A DNA stretch of 64,000 nt from CAZMSD01 sp964568855. Lineage in GTDB: Bacteria > CAIWAD01. The notes below the pieces were generated by a model. The model made no database searches. It worked only from the letters and a program-made list of their open reading frames with translations, and was not told the origin of the DNA. Made by a program: the position numbers and the translations under genes. The stretch lies in the NCBI GenBank assembly GCA_964568855.1, contig CAZMSD010000003.1, positions 1 to 64,000 on the forward strand. The letters are read 5' to 3'. This document shows positions 17,157-26,042 of the stretch, piece after piece. Within the stretch, counting starts at the first letter, position 1. Each line of letters starts with the position of its first letter.

Positions 17157-18590
17157 TTTTATAACCCCGAGCGGCCTGAAGCGCGCCAGCGGCCGGCAGA
17201 TCCCGGCCTCGCTCACGGCCCGCACCACGGCGCTGACATCCTTGTAAGCCTCGGGTACTTCCTCCGCCACGCTGCGCTTGCCGCGGGCCAGCACTCTCAC
17301 GCCCATCCCCCGCAGCTCCTCCAGCGGATCCCGCCCGCGGCAACGGCGCTGGGCCTCGCGCCGGCTCAGCAGGCGGCCCGCGCCATGACAGGCCGAGCCG
17401 AAACTCAGGGCCATGGCCTCTTCACTACCCAGGCAGAGATAGGAATAGCGGCCCATGTCGCCGGGTATCAGCACCGGCTGCCCGACGGCGCGATAGGCTT
17501 CGGGCAGCGTCTTCGAGCCGGGCCCGAAGGAGCGTGTCGCGCCCTTGCGGTGCACGCAGAGATTGCGCTTTTTCCCCTTGACTTCGTGCGACTCGATCCG
17601 GGCGATGTTGTGCGACAGGTCGTAGATCAGCCGCATGCGCAACTCGCCGGCGTCCACCCCGAGGCCCCGGCACAGGGCTTTCTCGCACAGCGCGCTGATG
17701 ATCTGGCGGTTGGCGAAGGCGAAATTGGCGGCGGCCCGCATGGCCCCCAGGTAGGCCCGTCCCTCGGAAGAGTCGAGGGGCATGGCCGCCAGCTGGGCGT
17801 CGGGCAGGCGGATCCCGTAGCGTGACACAGCCTTCCGCGCCTGTTTGAGGTGGTCGTCGCAGACCTGGTAGCCCAGGCCCCGGGACCCGGTGTGGATGAT
17901 CGCCACCACCTGATCGGGAGACAGGCCCAGCAGCCGGGCCTCCTCCGCCAGGTAGATCTCCTCGACGTAGCCCAGCTCGAGGAAGTGGTTGCCCGAACCC
18001 AGGGTGCCCATCTGCCGGGCGCCCCTCTGGCGCGCGCGATCGCTCAGGCATCCCGCGTAGGCGCCCCGCTCGCGGCCCCCTTCCTCGATGAACTCCAGGT
18101 CCCGCCCTGAACCGTAGCCCAGCTCCACGGCGCGCCGCGCCCCGCCCTCGAGAAACCGCTCCAGGTCTGTCCGACTCAGGTCGGGGATGGCGCCCTGGCT
18201 GCCGACTCCCGTGGGCACGCTGTTGAACAACTCGGTCAATGTCTCACGCAGACGTCGCGCGAGTCCTTCGCGCCGGATCCCGGTGGCCAGCAGGCGGACG
18301 CCGCAGTTGATGTCGTAGCCCACGCCGCCGGGCGAAATCACGCCTTCCCCGGCGTCCGTGGCCGCGACGCCGCCGATGGGGAAGCCGTAGCCCCAGTGGA
18401 TGTCGGGCATGGCCAGAGACCAGCCCACGATCCCCGGCAGGTGCGCCACGTTCCGTACCTGCTCGATGCAGGGATCCTCGCCCAGGTTCCGCATCAGCTC
18501 CGGCGAGGCGAAGATCCGTCCGGGGACCCGCATGCCGCCTTCCCGCGGTATTTCCCAGAGATGGCTGTCGATCCGCTTCAGGGACTTCAT
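17151..18590 (-). CDS. rtcB: RNA-splicing ligase RtcB
   Basis: RtcB joins RNA 2',3'-cyclic phosphate or 3'-phosphate ends to 5'-OH ends using GTP and Mn2+, in RNA repair. The 479-residue product (from the ATG at 18590) has GYDINCGVRLL with metal ligand C96, GTLGSGNHFLE, HTGSRGLGYQ, the VHRKGATRSFG segment carrying the guanylylated His, and SACHGAGR. It starts 8 bases after the archease stop. Archease activates RtcB turnover, so the two are functionally linked. All motifs appear intact. Confidence 0.96.
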   Translation of the reverse strand: MKSLKRIDSHLWEIPREGGMRVPGRIFASPELMRNLGEDPCIEQVRNVAHLPGIVGWSLAMPDIHWGYGFPIGGVAATDAGEGVISPGGVGYDINCGVRLLATGIRREGLARRLRETLTELFNSVPTGVGSQGAIPDLSRTDLERFLEGGARRAVELGYGSGRDLEFIEEGGRERGAYAGCLSDRARQRGARQMGTLGSGNHFLELGYVEEIYLAEEARLLGLSPDQVVAIIHTGSRGLGYQVCDDHLKQARKAVSRYGIRLPDAQLAAMPLDSSEGRAYLGAMRAAANFAFANRQIISALCEKALCRGLGVDAGELRMRLIYDLSHNIARIESHEVKGKKRNLCVHRKGATRSFGPGSKTLPEAYRAVGQPVLIPGDMGRYSYLCLGSEEAMALSFGSACHGAGRLLSRREAQRRCRGRDPLEELRGMGVRVLARGKRSVAEEVPEAYKDVSAVVRAVSEAGICRPLARFRPLGVIKG

Positions 18591-18598
18591 CGTCGCAC

Positions 18599-19033
18599 TT
18601 ATAGATCGAACACGAAGCGCGCGGTCCACAGGCCCGCTTTCCGCCTTACTTCGTAGCGGTGATAGGTCAGGGCCTTTACTTCGTGATACAACTCGTGGCG
18701 CACCGGATCGGCCGGTTCGCCGTACATCTCGGCCGTCAATTCAGTGGACTCGTCGGCCGATTCACCCCCCGCCGGCCGCACCTGGAACCTGTGCAGGAGC
18801 AGGGCCTCGCCGTGGGCGAGGAAGATCAGCTCTTCGAGCCAGTATCGCAGGCGCTCCTCCGGCGGCGCCGGCGGGAGTCGCATCCGCAGGCCCAGCAGCT
18901 CCGCCACGCCCGCGCGGTCGCAGACCAGGTCGTAGAGGGCCTCGGCGCAGCCTTCCAGCAGGCCGCTGAAGTCGGGAGCGCGGATCTCGAGCCCCGCATC
19001 CGCCGTGTGATCCAGCCAGGTCAGGTCGGTCAA
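18599..19033 (-). CDS. Archease, RtcB activator
   Basis: Archease promotes RtcB guanylylation and multiple turnover. From the TTG at 19033 the product is 144 residues, the usual family size, opening with LTWLDHTADAGLEI (the characteristic D-H-T-A-D motif) and ending RRKAGLWTARFVFDL. The TTG overlaps the stop of the upstream small gene (TTGA), and a GGGACGG site lies just before it. A longer reading to 19237 would be overlapped by the upstream gene and has low-complexity sequence. Start choice is moderately certain. Confidence 0.85.
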   Translation of the reverse strand: MTDLTWLDHTADAGLEIRAPDFSGLLEGCAEALYDLVCDRAGVAELLGLRMRLPPAPPEERLRYWLEELIFLAHGEALLLHRFQVRPAGGESADESTELTAEMYGEPADPVRHELYHEVKALTYHRYEVRRKAGLWTARFVFDL

Positions 19034-19383
19034 GATCCGTCCCGCGATTCGTTGCGCGGTCTCAGACGGGTCCGGGCGCTGAGGAAGCGGCAGCGCTTGT
19101 ACTGGCGGTGTTCCCTGGACCCGGTTACCGGTTGCGGCCGGTCCTGATAAGGCTCCGGCACGTGATCGGAGAGGGGCTGGCTGTGATCCTGCGCTTCGCC
19201 CGCGCCGGGATCCGCTCCGGCCGGGAACTCGGCGCAAGCGCCGTCCAGACCATCCGCGGAATCCGGGGGGCGCGATCCCGGAGTTTCGGTGGGGACGATG
19301 CGGCGCGACTTGCGCCTCCGGCCGTACACGGCTCCACCACGCCCTTTTCTGCCGGAAACGGATCTGCCGGGTTTGCGTTCCAT
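19030..19383 (-). CDS. Small arginine-rich protein upstream of archease-rtcB
   Basis: I do not recognise this 117-residue product. It begins with a strongly basic tail (MERKPGRSVSGRKGRGG, then RRRKSRR), has a disordered, Pro/Gly-rich middle and another basic end. Gene status is supported by a strong AAGGAGG site 4 bases before the ATG and by the 4-base TTGA overlap with archease. The basic ends suggest nucleic acid contact, possibly RNA in this setting, but that is inference. High GC makes long open frames common, so confidence is moderate. Confidence 0.5.
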   Translation of the reverse strand: MERKPGRSVSGRKGRGGAVYGRRRKSRRIVPTETPGSRPPDSADGLDGACAEFPAGADPGAGEAQDHSQPLSDHVPEPYQDRPQPVTGSREHRQYKRCRFLSARTRLRPRNESRDGS

Positions 19384-19568
19384 TCCGCCTCCTTCCTCAG
19401 GCCCTTGTTACGCCTGCTGCAATATCGGCAACCCGGAGGATGGGGTTCAAGCTTGAAATGGCCGGCGCCTCGATCCGCCAGGATAGCCCCCGGATCTCCC
19501 AATTGGTGGCTTTAATTGCTAGAGTAAGTGGTTGATCGGTCTGTCAAATGGAAGGAAGGAGTCGGAAC

Positions 19569-20087
19569 ATGCTCAGCAAGACGGTCCAGGATGCGCTGAC
19601 GAGTCAGATCGCCGAGGAGCACTATTCGTCGCTGTATTACCTGGCGATGGCGTCGTGGTGCGATACAAAGGGATTCTCGGGAGCGGCGAAATTCCTCTAC
19701 GGACACTCTGAAGAGGAGCGCTCGCACATGATCAAGATCTTCCATTACCTCAACGACGCCGGTGGACATGCACGTCTTACGGAAACTAAGCTGCCGCCCG
19801 ATGAGTTCGAGTCCCTCGCGGTGCTGTTCGAACAGGTGCTGCAGCATGAAAAGCATATCTCGTCCTGCATCAACGAGCTGGCCAGTCTCGCGATGACCGA
19901 GAAGGACTTCGCCACCATGAATTTCCTCCAGTGGTTCTTAAGCGAGCAGCACGAAGAGGAGCGCCTGTTCCAGACCATTCTCGACAAGCTGGAGATGATT
20001 GGCGGCGATTCTTCGAGGCTCTTCTGGATCGACAAGGAACTCGAGGGAATGGCCGGTCAGAGAGTCGATACCGCGATGGACGAGTAG
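19569..20087 (+). CDS. Ferritin (non-haem, FtnA-like)
   Basis: Ferritin stores iron as a 24-subunit cage with ferroxidase activity. The 172-residue protein shows the four-helix ferritin fold with di-iron ligands in QIAEEHYSSLYYLAM, HSEEERSHMIKI and FLSEQHEEERLF. No haem-binding Met typical of bacterioferritin is obvious. I start it at the ATG at 19569, which follows an AAGGAG site, rather than the ATG at 19548, which overlaps that site. With rubrerythrin and SOD nearby it fits an iron/oxidative-stress role. Confidence 0.93.
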   Translation: MLSKTVQDALTSQIAEEHYSSLYYLAMASWCDTKGFSGAAKFLYGHSEEERSHMIKIFHYLNDAGGHARLTETKLPPDEFESLAVLFEQVLQHEKHISSCINELASLAMTEKDFATMNFLQWFLSEQHEEERLFQTILDKLEMIGGDSSRLFWIDKELEGMAGQRVDTAMDE

Positions 20088-20158
20088 CAGATATCGACAC
20101 GCTGGACAACACACCGGCTGTTATGTAAAGAGGGTCGTCCGTACCCGGGAGTCTCACG

Positions 20159-23100
20159 ATGAAAGCGAAGCTCGGATTCGCGCTGGTCCTGCTGGCCTGC
20201 TGGATCAGCGGGGCGCGGGCAGCTCTGCCCGAGGTGGACCTGCCCCTTCCGCGGGGAGGAGTTCTGGAGGCGGACCGCGCGCAGCCTGCGCCCGCCTGGC
20301 GCGACTTCCTTGAGACCAATCACGACTGGTGGATCGCCGACTGGGACCGCCACCATCCGGCGCCGCACCGCGCGCTGGGCGGCGGACTGCGGCTGGGCGA
20401 GGGACCGGTGCTGGACGCCGGGGACCTGGATCGCCGGATTCGGGATTTCCTGCGCGCGCACCGGGGCCTGATGCCCGTGGAGGAGCACGAACTCGAGGCG
20501 CTCCACCTCGGCCTGCACGGCGGTGTCTGGTACGCCCGCTACCGCCAGTCGTCGAACGGCCGGCCGGTGCTCCTGAGCGAGACCGAGTTCCGCGTGGGCT
20601 CCGGCGGAGGCCTGATGATGATGGGCTCGGACGCCCACGCCGGTATTCCGCGCCTTGAGTCGCGGCTGGACCGCGGCTCGGTGAGGGCCCGCGTCGATGA
20701 GCTGGCTTCCGGCGAGCCGGGAACCGGCCGCTGCGAAGTGGGAGACTGGGTGGTCCTGCCGATCCTGGCCGGGAAGGGCTTTCGCTTCGAGACGGCCTGG
20801 CCCTGCCGCGTCGATCCCGCGGATCCGGAGCTGGACTACCAGGTATTTCTATCCGGCGAGACGGGAGAGATCCTCTGGAGCTGGAACCGCGTGCGCCACG
20901 TGGAGATCTCGGGCGCCGTCGAGTGCTGGGCCGAGCCGCAGGCGCCCGACGACATGCAGGAACTCTTCCCCTTGGATCACGCCTGGATCACGGTGGACGG
21001 CGAGCCGGTCACGCTGGACGACGCGGGTTCCTTCACTGTGGACCTGGAGGGCGAGGGGCCCTGGGACCTGGAGGGCGGTTTCGCCGGGCTCTACGCCGAC
21101 GTGAACCGGCAGGACGGCGCCGACAACGAGTTCGCTTTCTCGCTCGAGGAGGACGGCCAGGTTTTCGAGATCACCGACGCGGACGGGACGCTGATCGAGG
21201 AACGCGACGCCTATGTTCACACCAACCTGGTCCACGACTTCATCAGGGGCATGGATCCGAGCTTCACCGGCCTGGACTGGAGCCTGCCGGTGAACATCAA
21301 CATCGACCAGACCTGCAACGCCTTCTGGAACGGTTCCTCGATCAACTTCTTCCGCGAGGGCGACGGCTGCCCCAACACCGCCCGCGTGGCGGGAGTGGTG
21401 TATCACGAATACGGCCACGGCATCAACGACCTGCAGTACGTCCAGGCGGGCTCGCCCTTCGGCATGATCAACGGCGCGCTGCACGAGGGCCTGGCGGACG
21501 TGACGGCGGTCTACATCCAGGACGTGAACTACGTCTCGCCGGGCTGGTTCATCCGCGACCTGGACAATTCGAACAGCTACCCCGAGGACATCATCGGCGA
21601 GGTGCACTACGACGGCCTGATCATCGGCGGCGCCATGTGGGACCTGCGCGAGACGCTGGGGCTGGAGATCGTCCGGCCGCTGCACCACTTCGCGCGCTGG
21701 GGCACTCCCGACGACGTCGACACCGGGCGAGCCTTCTTCGACTACTTCATCGAGCTGCTGGTGGCCGACGACGACAACGGCGATCTCGGCGATCTGACCC
21801 CCCACTTCGCTGAGATCGACTCGACCTTCAACCTGCACGGAATCGGCACCGATCTGCTCTGGCTGGGAGCGAACTTCGCCCTCCTGGATCTCGAACTTCT
21901 GGCCACTCCGGACGAGGAGCTGCAGTTGGCCGCGAGTTTGGACGTGCCGCCGCTGCTGACCGTCGAGGGCATCGAGGTGCTCTACTCGATCGACGGCGGT
22001 GACGATCAGGCCATGCTGCTCGAGGACGAGGGCGAGGGTGTCTGGACCGGCGCTATTCCGGCCCAGCCCGAGGGCACAGTGGTGGAGTATTACGCCCGGG
22101 TGCTCAACCCCGAGGGCTTCGTGATCCAGGACCCGGCGGATGCGCCGGATCAACGCTATCGTTCCTATTTCCTTGTGCTGTCCGGACAGACGCTCGATTT
22201 CGAGTTGGACGACGGGGGCGCGGAGGCCGAAGGAAGCTGGGAATGGGGAGCCCCGCAGAGCGGGCCCGGCGGCGCCCACAGCGGCGTCAACCTCTGGGCC
22301 ACCAACCTGGACGGCAACTATCCCGACAATGTCTGGGACATGCTCGACTTCCCGCCGCAGGTCGTGGGCAACAACGGCGTGGCCGTGTTGCGCTTCTGGC
22401 ACTGGATGAGCATCGAGGCGGGCTGGGACGGAGCCGCCGTGGACATCTCCATCAACGGCGGGGAATTCGAGCTGATCGCGCCGCTGGGCGGCTACGATTT
22501 CGTCACACCCGACAACAACACCCGCCCTGGCACACCGGCCTGGTGCGGTTTCCGCGACTGGGAGCAGGCCTCCTTCGACCTGAGCGAATGGGTGCTGCCA
22601 GGCGACGAGGTGGTCTTCCGCCTGAGCCTGTTCAGCGACGGCTACGTCACCGACGCGGGCTGGTACGTGGACGACGTGGAGTTCCTGGGATTCCTGGGCG
22701 CCACGGACATCGTGCACATTCCGCTGGGTGACACGGAGGACGTTGAAACGGCCGAGTTCCCGGTGGAAGCGCTGCTGACGGGCGGCGCGGCGATCGACAG
22801 CTTCCTCTGTCGCTGGCGGATCGACGAGGGCGAGATCCAGACGCTGCAGATGGAAGAGACCGGCGAGCCCGACGCCTACCAGGCCTTCATCCCCGGTCCC
22901 TTCGACGAGCAGTCGATCTCCTACCGGCTGGAGGCCTTCGGTCCCGAGTATTACATGAGCCATCCCGCCGAGGAGGACGCCTGGCACGGGTTCTACGTGG
23001 GCGTGGACGTCGAACCGCCCCAGGCCTGGTTCACGCTGGAGCCGCGGGACATCATCGGCCACTCGGGCGTCGTGCGCGCCGAGGGCCGGGCGCTGGACAA

Positions 23101-24058
23101 CATCGGCGTGGCCGAACTGGGCGTCCAGTACCGTCCGGCGGGCGGCGAGTGGTCGGCGACCGCGCCCATGGACACCCTGGCGGGCGAGATCCTCTGGGCC
23201 GAGTTCTACATCCACGTGGAATCCGACCTGGTCGAGTTCCGCCTGCGGGCGGTGGACTCGGGCAGCCAGTCCAACGAGGGCTACAGCGATGTATCACAGA
23301 TCACGGCGGGCCAGTACCAGTTCGTGGACAATTTCCCAAGCTCGACCCTGGTGGACTGGACCGTGGACGGCGGCTGGGGGGCGACGGACTTCATCGCCTA
23401 CGAAGGCGCCTACTCGCTGGCGGCGGGCGGCCCGGCGGGGATTCCCTTCTGGGCCGACTGGACGGCCGCCTGGGACCGGCCCATCGACCTGGAGTACGCC
23501 GACGGAGCCTCGCTCGACTTCTACGAGATCTACAGCCTCGAGGAGGGTGACGACCTGGTGATGCTGGAGGTTTCCGCAGACGGCGAGAACTGGACCGTGC
23601 ATCACACGGCCACCGGGGAGAACGACTGGAGCCACGTGCAGGCGGATCTCTCGGATTACCTGGGCCAGCCGGAAGTCTACTTCCGCTTTCACCTGACCGC
23701 CGACGGGGACAACGACGCGGCCAGCCTGGGCTACGCCGTGGACCTGATCACGCTGGTGAACGCGGGCGTCGCCGTTGAAACCGCCGTGGTTCCGCCGGGT
23801 TTCAGCCTGTCGGACAACTACCCCAATCCCTTCAATCCGTCCACGACCATCGAGTTCAGCCTGCCCGAGCCGGCGCGCGCGAGCCTGAAGGTGTACAACC
23901 TGCGCGGGCAGCTGCTGGAAACGCTGGTGGATGGTCCGCAGGCGGCCGGCCGGTACAGGCTGCGCTACGATGCCTCGCGGCTGGCTTCCGGCGTGTACAT
24001 CTATTCACTGGAGACGCCCTGGGGTCGTGAGACAGGGAAGATGGTCCTGTTAAAATGA
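20159..24058 (+). CDS. Secreted zinc metallopeptidase with C-terminal sorting domain
   Basis: This is a 1299-residue exported protein. A signal peptide (residues 1-21, ending SGARA) precedes a propeptide-like region. A gluzincin-type active site follows: HEYGH at 416-420 with the third ligand in HEGLADV (E443). This is the arrangement of fungalysin/thermolysin-like families (M36/M4). The later half holds beta-sandwich domains, including MAM/jelly-roll-like segments. The last 85 residues (about 1213-1299) form a FlgD-like/type A sorting tail (YPNPFNPSTTIEFSL to GKMVLLK). Likely an extracellular protease; the substrate is unknown. Confidence 0.85.
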   Translation: MKAKLGFALVLLACWISGARAALPEVDLPLPRGGVLEADRAQPAPAWRDFLETNHDWWIADWDRHHPAPHRALGGGLRLGEGPVLDAGDLDRRIRDFLRAHRGLMPVEEHELEALHLGLHGGVWYARYRQSSNGRPVLLSETEFRVGSGGGLMMMGSDAHAGIPRLESRLDRGSVRARVDELASGEPGTGRCEVGDWVVLPILAGKGFRFETAWPCRVDPADPELDYQVFLSGETGEILWSWNRVRHVEISGAVECWAEPQAPDDMQELFPLDHAWITVDGEPVTLDDAGSFTVDLEGEGPWDLEGGFAGLYADVNRQDGADNEFAFSLEEDGQVFEITDADGTLIEERDAYVHTNLVHDFIRGMDPSFTGLDWSLPVNINIDQTCNAFWNGSSINFFREGDGCPNTARVAGVVYHEYGHGINDLQYVQAGSPFGMINGALHEGLADVTAVYIQDVNYVSPGWFIRDLDNSNSYPEDIIGEVHYDGLIIGGAMWDLRETLGLEIVRPLHHFARWGTPDDVDTGRAFFDYFIELLVADDDNGDLGDLTPHFAEIDSTFNLHGIGTDLLWLGANFALLDLELLATPDEELQLAASLDVPPLLTVEGIEVLYSIDGGDDQAMLLEDEGEGVWTGAIPAQPEGTVVEYYARVLNPEGFVIQDPADAPDQRYRSYFLVLSGQTLDFELDDGGAEAEGSWEWGAPQSGPGGAHSGVNLWATNLDGNYPDNVWDMLDFPPQVVGNNGVAVLRFWHWMSIEAGWDGAAVDISINGGEFELIAPLGGYDFVTPDNNTRPGTPAWCGFRDWEQASFDLSEWVLPGDEVVFRLSLFSDGYVTDAGWYVDDVEFLGFLGATDIVHIPLGDTEDVETAEFPVEALLTGGAAIDSFLCRWRIDEGEIQTLQMEETGEPDAYQAFIPGPFDEQSISYRLEAFGPEYYMSHPAEEDAWHGFYVGVDVEPPQAWFTLEPRDIIGHSGVVRAEGRALDNIGVAELGVQYRPAGGEWSATAPMDTLAGEILWAEFYIHVESDLVEFRLRAVDSGSQSNEGYSDVSQITAGQYQFVDNFPSSTLVDWTVDGGWGATDFIAYEGAYSLAAGGPAGIPFWADWTAAWDRPIDLEYADGASLDFYEIYSLEEGDDLVMLEVSADGENWTVHHTATGENDWSHVQADLSDYLGQPEVYFRFHLTADGDNDAASLGYAVDLITLVNAGVAVETAVVPPGFSLSDNYPNPFNPSTTIEFSLPEPARASLKVYNLRGQLLETLVDGPQAAGRYRLRYDASRLASGVYIYSLETPWGRETGKMVLLK

Positions 24059-24107
24059 TCACGCGCCAGGGGCTGGAACCATAACGGCCCAATCCCGATA
24101 CTAAAGG

Positions 24108-24545
24108 GTGTGTTGGATCCATCGTCATCGAATCAACGTGGACGGCGCAACCTTGACGGATAAAGCCTCAACCTGGCATTGCCTGGTCCTCGCGGTTGCG
24201 CTCGCCCTGCCGGCCCTGTCGTTCACGCAGCCAGGCATGGAGCCCCCCGGCGCCGTCGCCGACGCGGGCGACCCTTGCTGTGAAGCCGGCTCCGAATGCC
24301 CGGCAACCTCCGACAACGGCCCAAACGACAGTTCAGCTCCCGACGACTGCTGTCCCGATGGTTGCATGGATTGCTACCTGCCCTGCTGCGGAGGACCGGT
24401 GCTCCTGCCTGTCGCGCGGGTTGTCTGCGGGCCCGCACCGGCCGGGGCCACGCTCGTTTCCTTCGCTCACGATGACCCGCCGTCCGCCCACCCTTGGGAG
24501 ATCTTCCACCCTCCTCGCATCCCCGGCGCCGCACGGTCGGCCTGA
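24108..24545 (+). CDS. Small secreted Cys-rich protein heading the CzcCBA-type operon
   Basis: The reading frame encodes a hydrophobic export signal (WHCLVLAVALALPALSF), then a short domain with clustered cysteines (CCEAGSEC, DDCCPDGCMDC, LPCCGG) and a Pro/His-containing tail. No named family is recognised with certainty. Small Cys-rich exported proteins like this often precede RND metal pumps, and a metal-binding role is inferred. The start is uncertain: ATG at 24108 or TTG at 24153, the latter giving a conventional signal peptide. The pump genes follow after 186 bp. Confidence 0.6.
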   Translation: MCWIHRHRINVDGATLTDKASTWHCLVLAVALALPALSFTQPGMEPPGAVADAGDPCCEAGSECPATSDNGPNDSSAPDDCCPDGCMDCYLPCCGGPVLLPVARVVCGPAPAGATLVSFAHDDPPSAHPWEIFHPPRIPGAARSA

Positions 24546-24731
24546 TCAGGCGCATCACTTTCCCATCCAGATCCAGTAAGCACCGGCGGGCGCTCGCCAC
24601 ATCTCCCGCCGCAGCCGAGCATTGTAGGCGAACCGCGCCACCTCGATGATGCACTCTGGAATGTTTCGCAGCATCGCCCTGATCCGGCCATTGGGGGCAT
24701 CGTAAACCATTTCTTTGCTGAGGATCGGAAC

Positions 24732-26042
24732 ATGTCTAAACGGGGATCCCTTTTCCCATTGCTGGTGCTTTTCCTGGCGGCCCTTCTGAATGCCGCCACG
24801 GCGGGCCCGAATCCGGAGATCTCGCAGGAGCTTGCTTCAATCGTCGAACAGGAAGAACTTCAACTGGAGGACCTGTTTCGTATCGCCGAGGAGAGCAGCC
24901 CCGCCATCGCCGCGGCGCGCAGCCGGATGCATGCCGGCTCGGGAAGCCTGCGCCGGGCGCGCCGGATTCCCAACCCTCAGCTTGGCATCGAGGTCGAGGA
25001 ATGGTCTACAAGCGACCGCCTGGACCGCATGGATAAGGTGAAGCTTGTCCAGCCGCTTGCTAGTCCTGGACGGCGGCGGGCAGCCATCGCCTCCGCCCGC
25101 GCGGAGCAGACGGAGGCGGCTTTCAGTCTTGATGAGATCCGGCGACGGGTGCGATTCGAGATCCATTCCCTGTCGGCGAGGATCTTCTATCTCCGGGAGC
25201 TTGAACAGACGCTTCGCGTTCTGCTGGAGGAAGCAAGACTTAATCACCGGCTGGCCCAGGTCCGCTTCGAGGCGCGGGCGGCGCCCGAATCCCATGTGAC
25301 ACGGGCGCTGGTGGAGGTTCTGGACCTCGAGAGCGAAACACGAAACCTGTCGCTGGAGCGATCCCGGGTCGGCGAGGAATTGACCCGGCTGCTGGGCGGC
25401 CTGCGGATCCCGATCGAGCGGCTGGCAGGCATGCTGCCGGAGGATGGAGTCCTGGCAGACGCCGAGAACCTTGACACGGAAAACCGTGAGCACCCGGCGA
25501 ATCGCGCGGCGGCCCAGCGGGTGAAAGCGGCGGAGGCGAATCTGCGCCTGGCCAGGGCGGAATGGATAACGGGGCTGGACGTGTTTCTCGGCTACGGCAG
25601 GCACAAGGCCAGCGGCCACGAAGTCCTGGAGGGCGGCGTATCCATCCCGCTGCCCCTCTTTCACCGCAACCAGGGCACGGTGGAACGGAACCGGGCCAGG
25701 GTCAGCGAAGCGGAACACCAGGCGCGGATGGTGAAGCAGCGCCTGGAAGCTTCCCTCTGTGTCGTACGCGCGCGCTGCAAGACCATCCGCGATGAACTGC
25801 AGGCCCTCCTGCAGGCCGTCCAGCCGGCGGCCGCGCGGGGACTTCACCAAGCCCGGGAAGGATATCGCGCCGGTCGCCTGCCTTTCCTCGACCTCATCGA
25901 CGCGCAACGAACCCACTCAACAGTCGAACAACGTGCGCTGACCCTGCGCAGGGACCTCGTCCTTGCCTCGGCGGAGCTGATGAGCTTGGCCGGTGCGGGC
26001 GCCTATGCTGAGAACGAATCGAAAAACGGAGAAGAACAATGA
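24732..26042 (+). CDS. TolC-family outer membrane efflux protein (CzcC-like)
   Basis: The 436-residue protein has a signal peptide (residues 1-24) and two long helical repeats typical of outer membrane efflux proteins (for example ELASIVEQEELQLEDLFRIAEESSPAIAAARSRM near the start, and DLIDAQRTHSTVEQRALTLRRDL near the end). It should form the trimeric outer membrane duct for the RND pump encoded two genes on. Its stop overlaps the start of the adaptor gene by 4 bases (ATGA), giving one operon. The substrate cannot be told from this subunit. Confidence 0.9.
   Translation: MSKRGSLFPLLVLFLAALLNAATAGPNPEISQELASIVEQEELQLEDLFRIAEESSPAIAAARSRMHAGSGSLRRARRIPNPQLGIEVEEWSTSDRLDRMDKVKLVQPLASPGRRRAAIASARAEQTEAAFSLDEIRRRVRFEIHSLSARIFYLRELEQTLRVLLEEARLNHRLAQVRFEARAAPESHVTRALVEVLDLESETRNLSLERSRVGEELTRLLGGLRIPIERLAGMLPEDGVLADAENLDTENREHPANRAAAQRVKAAEANLRLARAEWITGLDVFLGYGRHKASGHEVLEGGVSIPLPLFHRNQGTVERNRARVSEAEHQARMVKQRLEASLCVVRARCKTIRDELQALLQAVQPAAARGLHQAREGYRAGRLPFLDLIDAQRTHSTVEQRALTLRRDLVLASAELMSLAGAGAYAENESKNGEEQ

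Noticed and set aside
20849..23215. Very long open frames antisense to the peptidase, and similar ones at 26003-28732, 56562-58292, 12238-14525 and 59335-61686
   Set aside because: They are mirror images of well-supported genes, produced by high GC at third codon positions, with low-complexity composition and no ribosome sites.
24555..24710. 51-codon minus-strand ORF (MVYDAPNGRIRAML...) in the gap before the first TolC-like gene
   Set aside because: The ribosome site is poor, there is no recognisable family, and such short frames are expected by chance here; kept only as a note.
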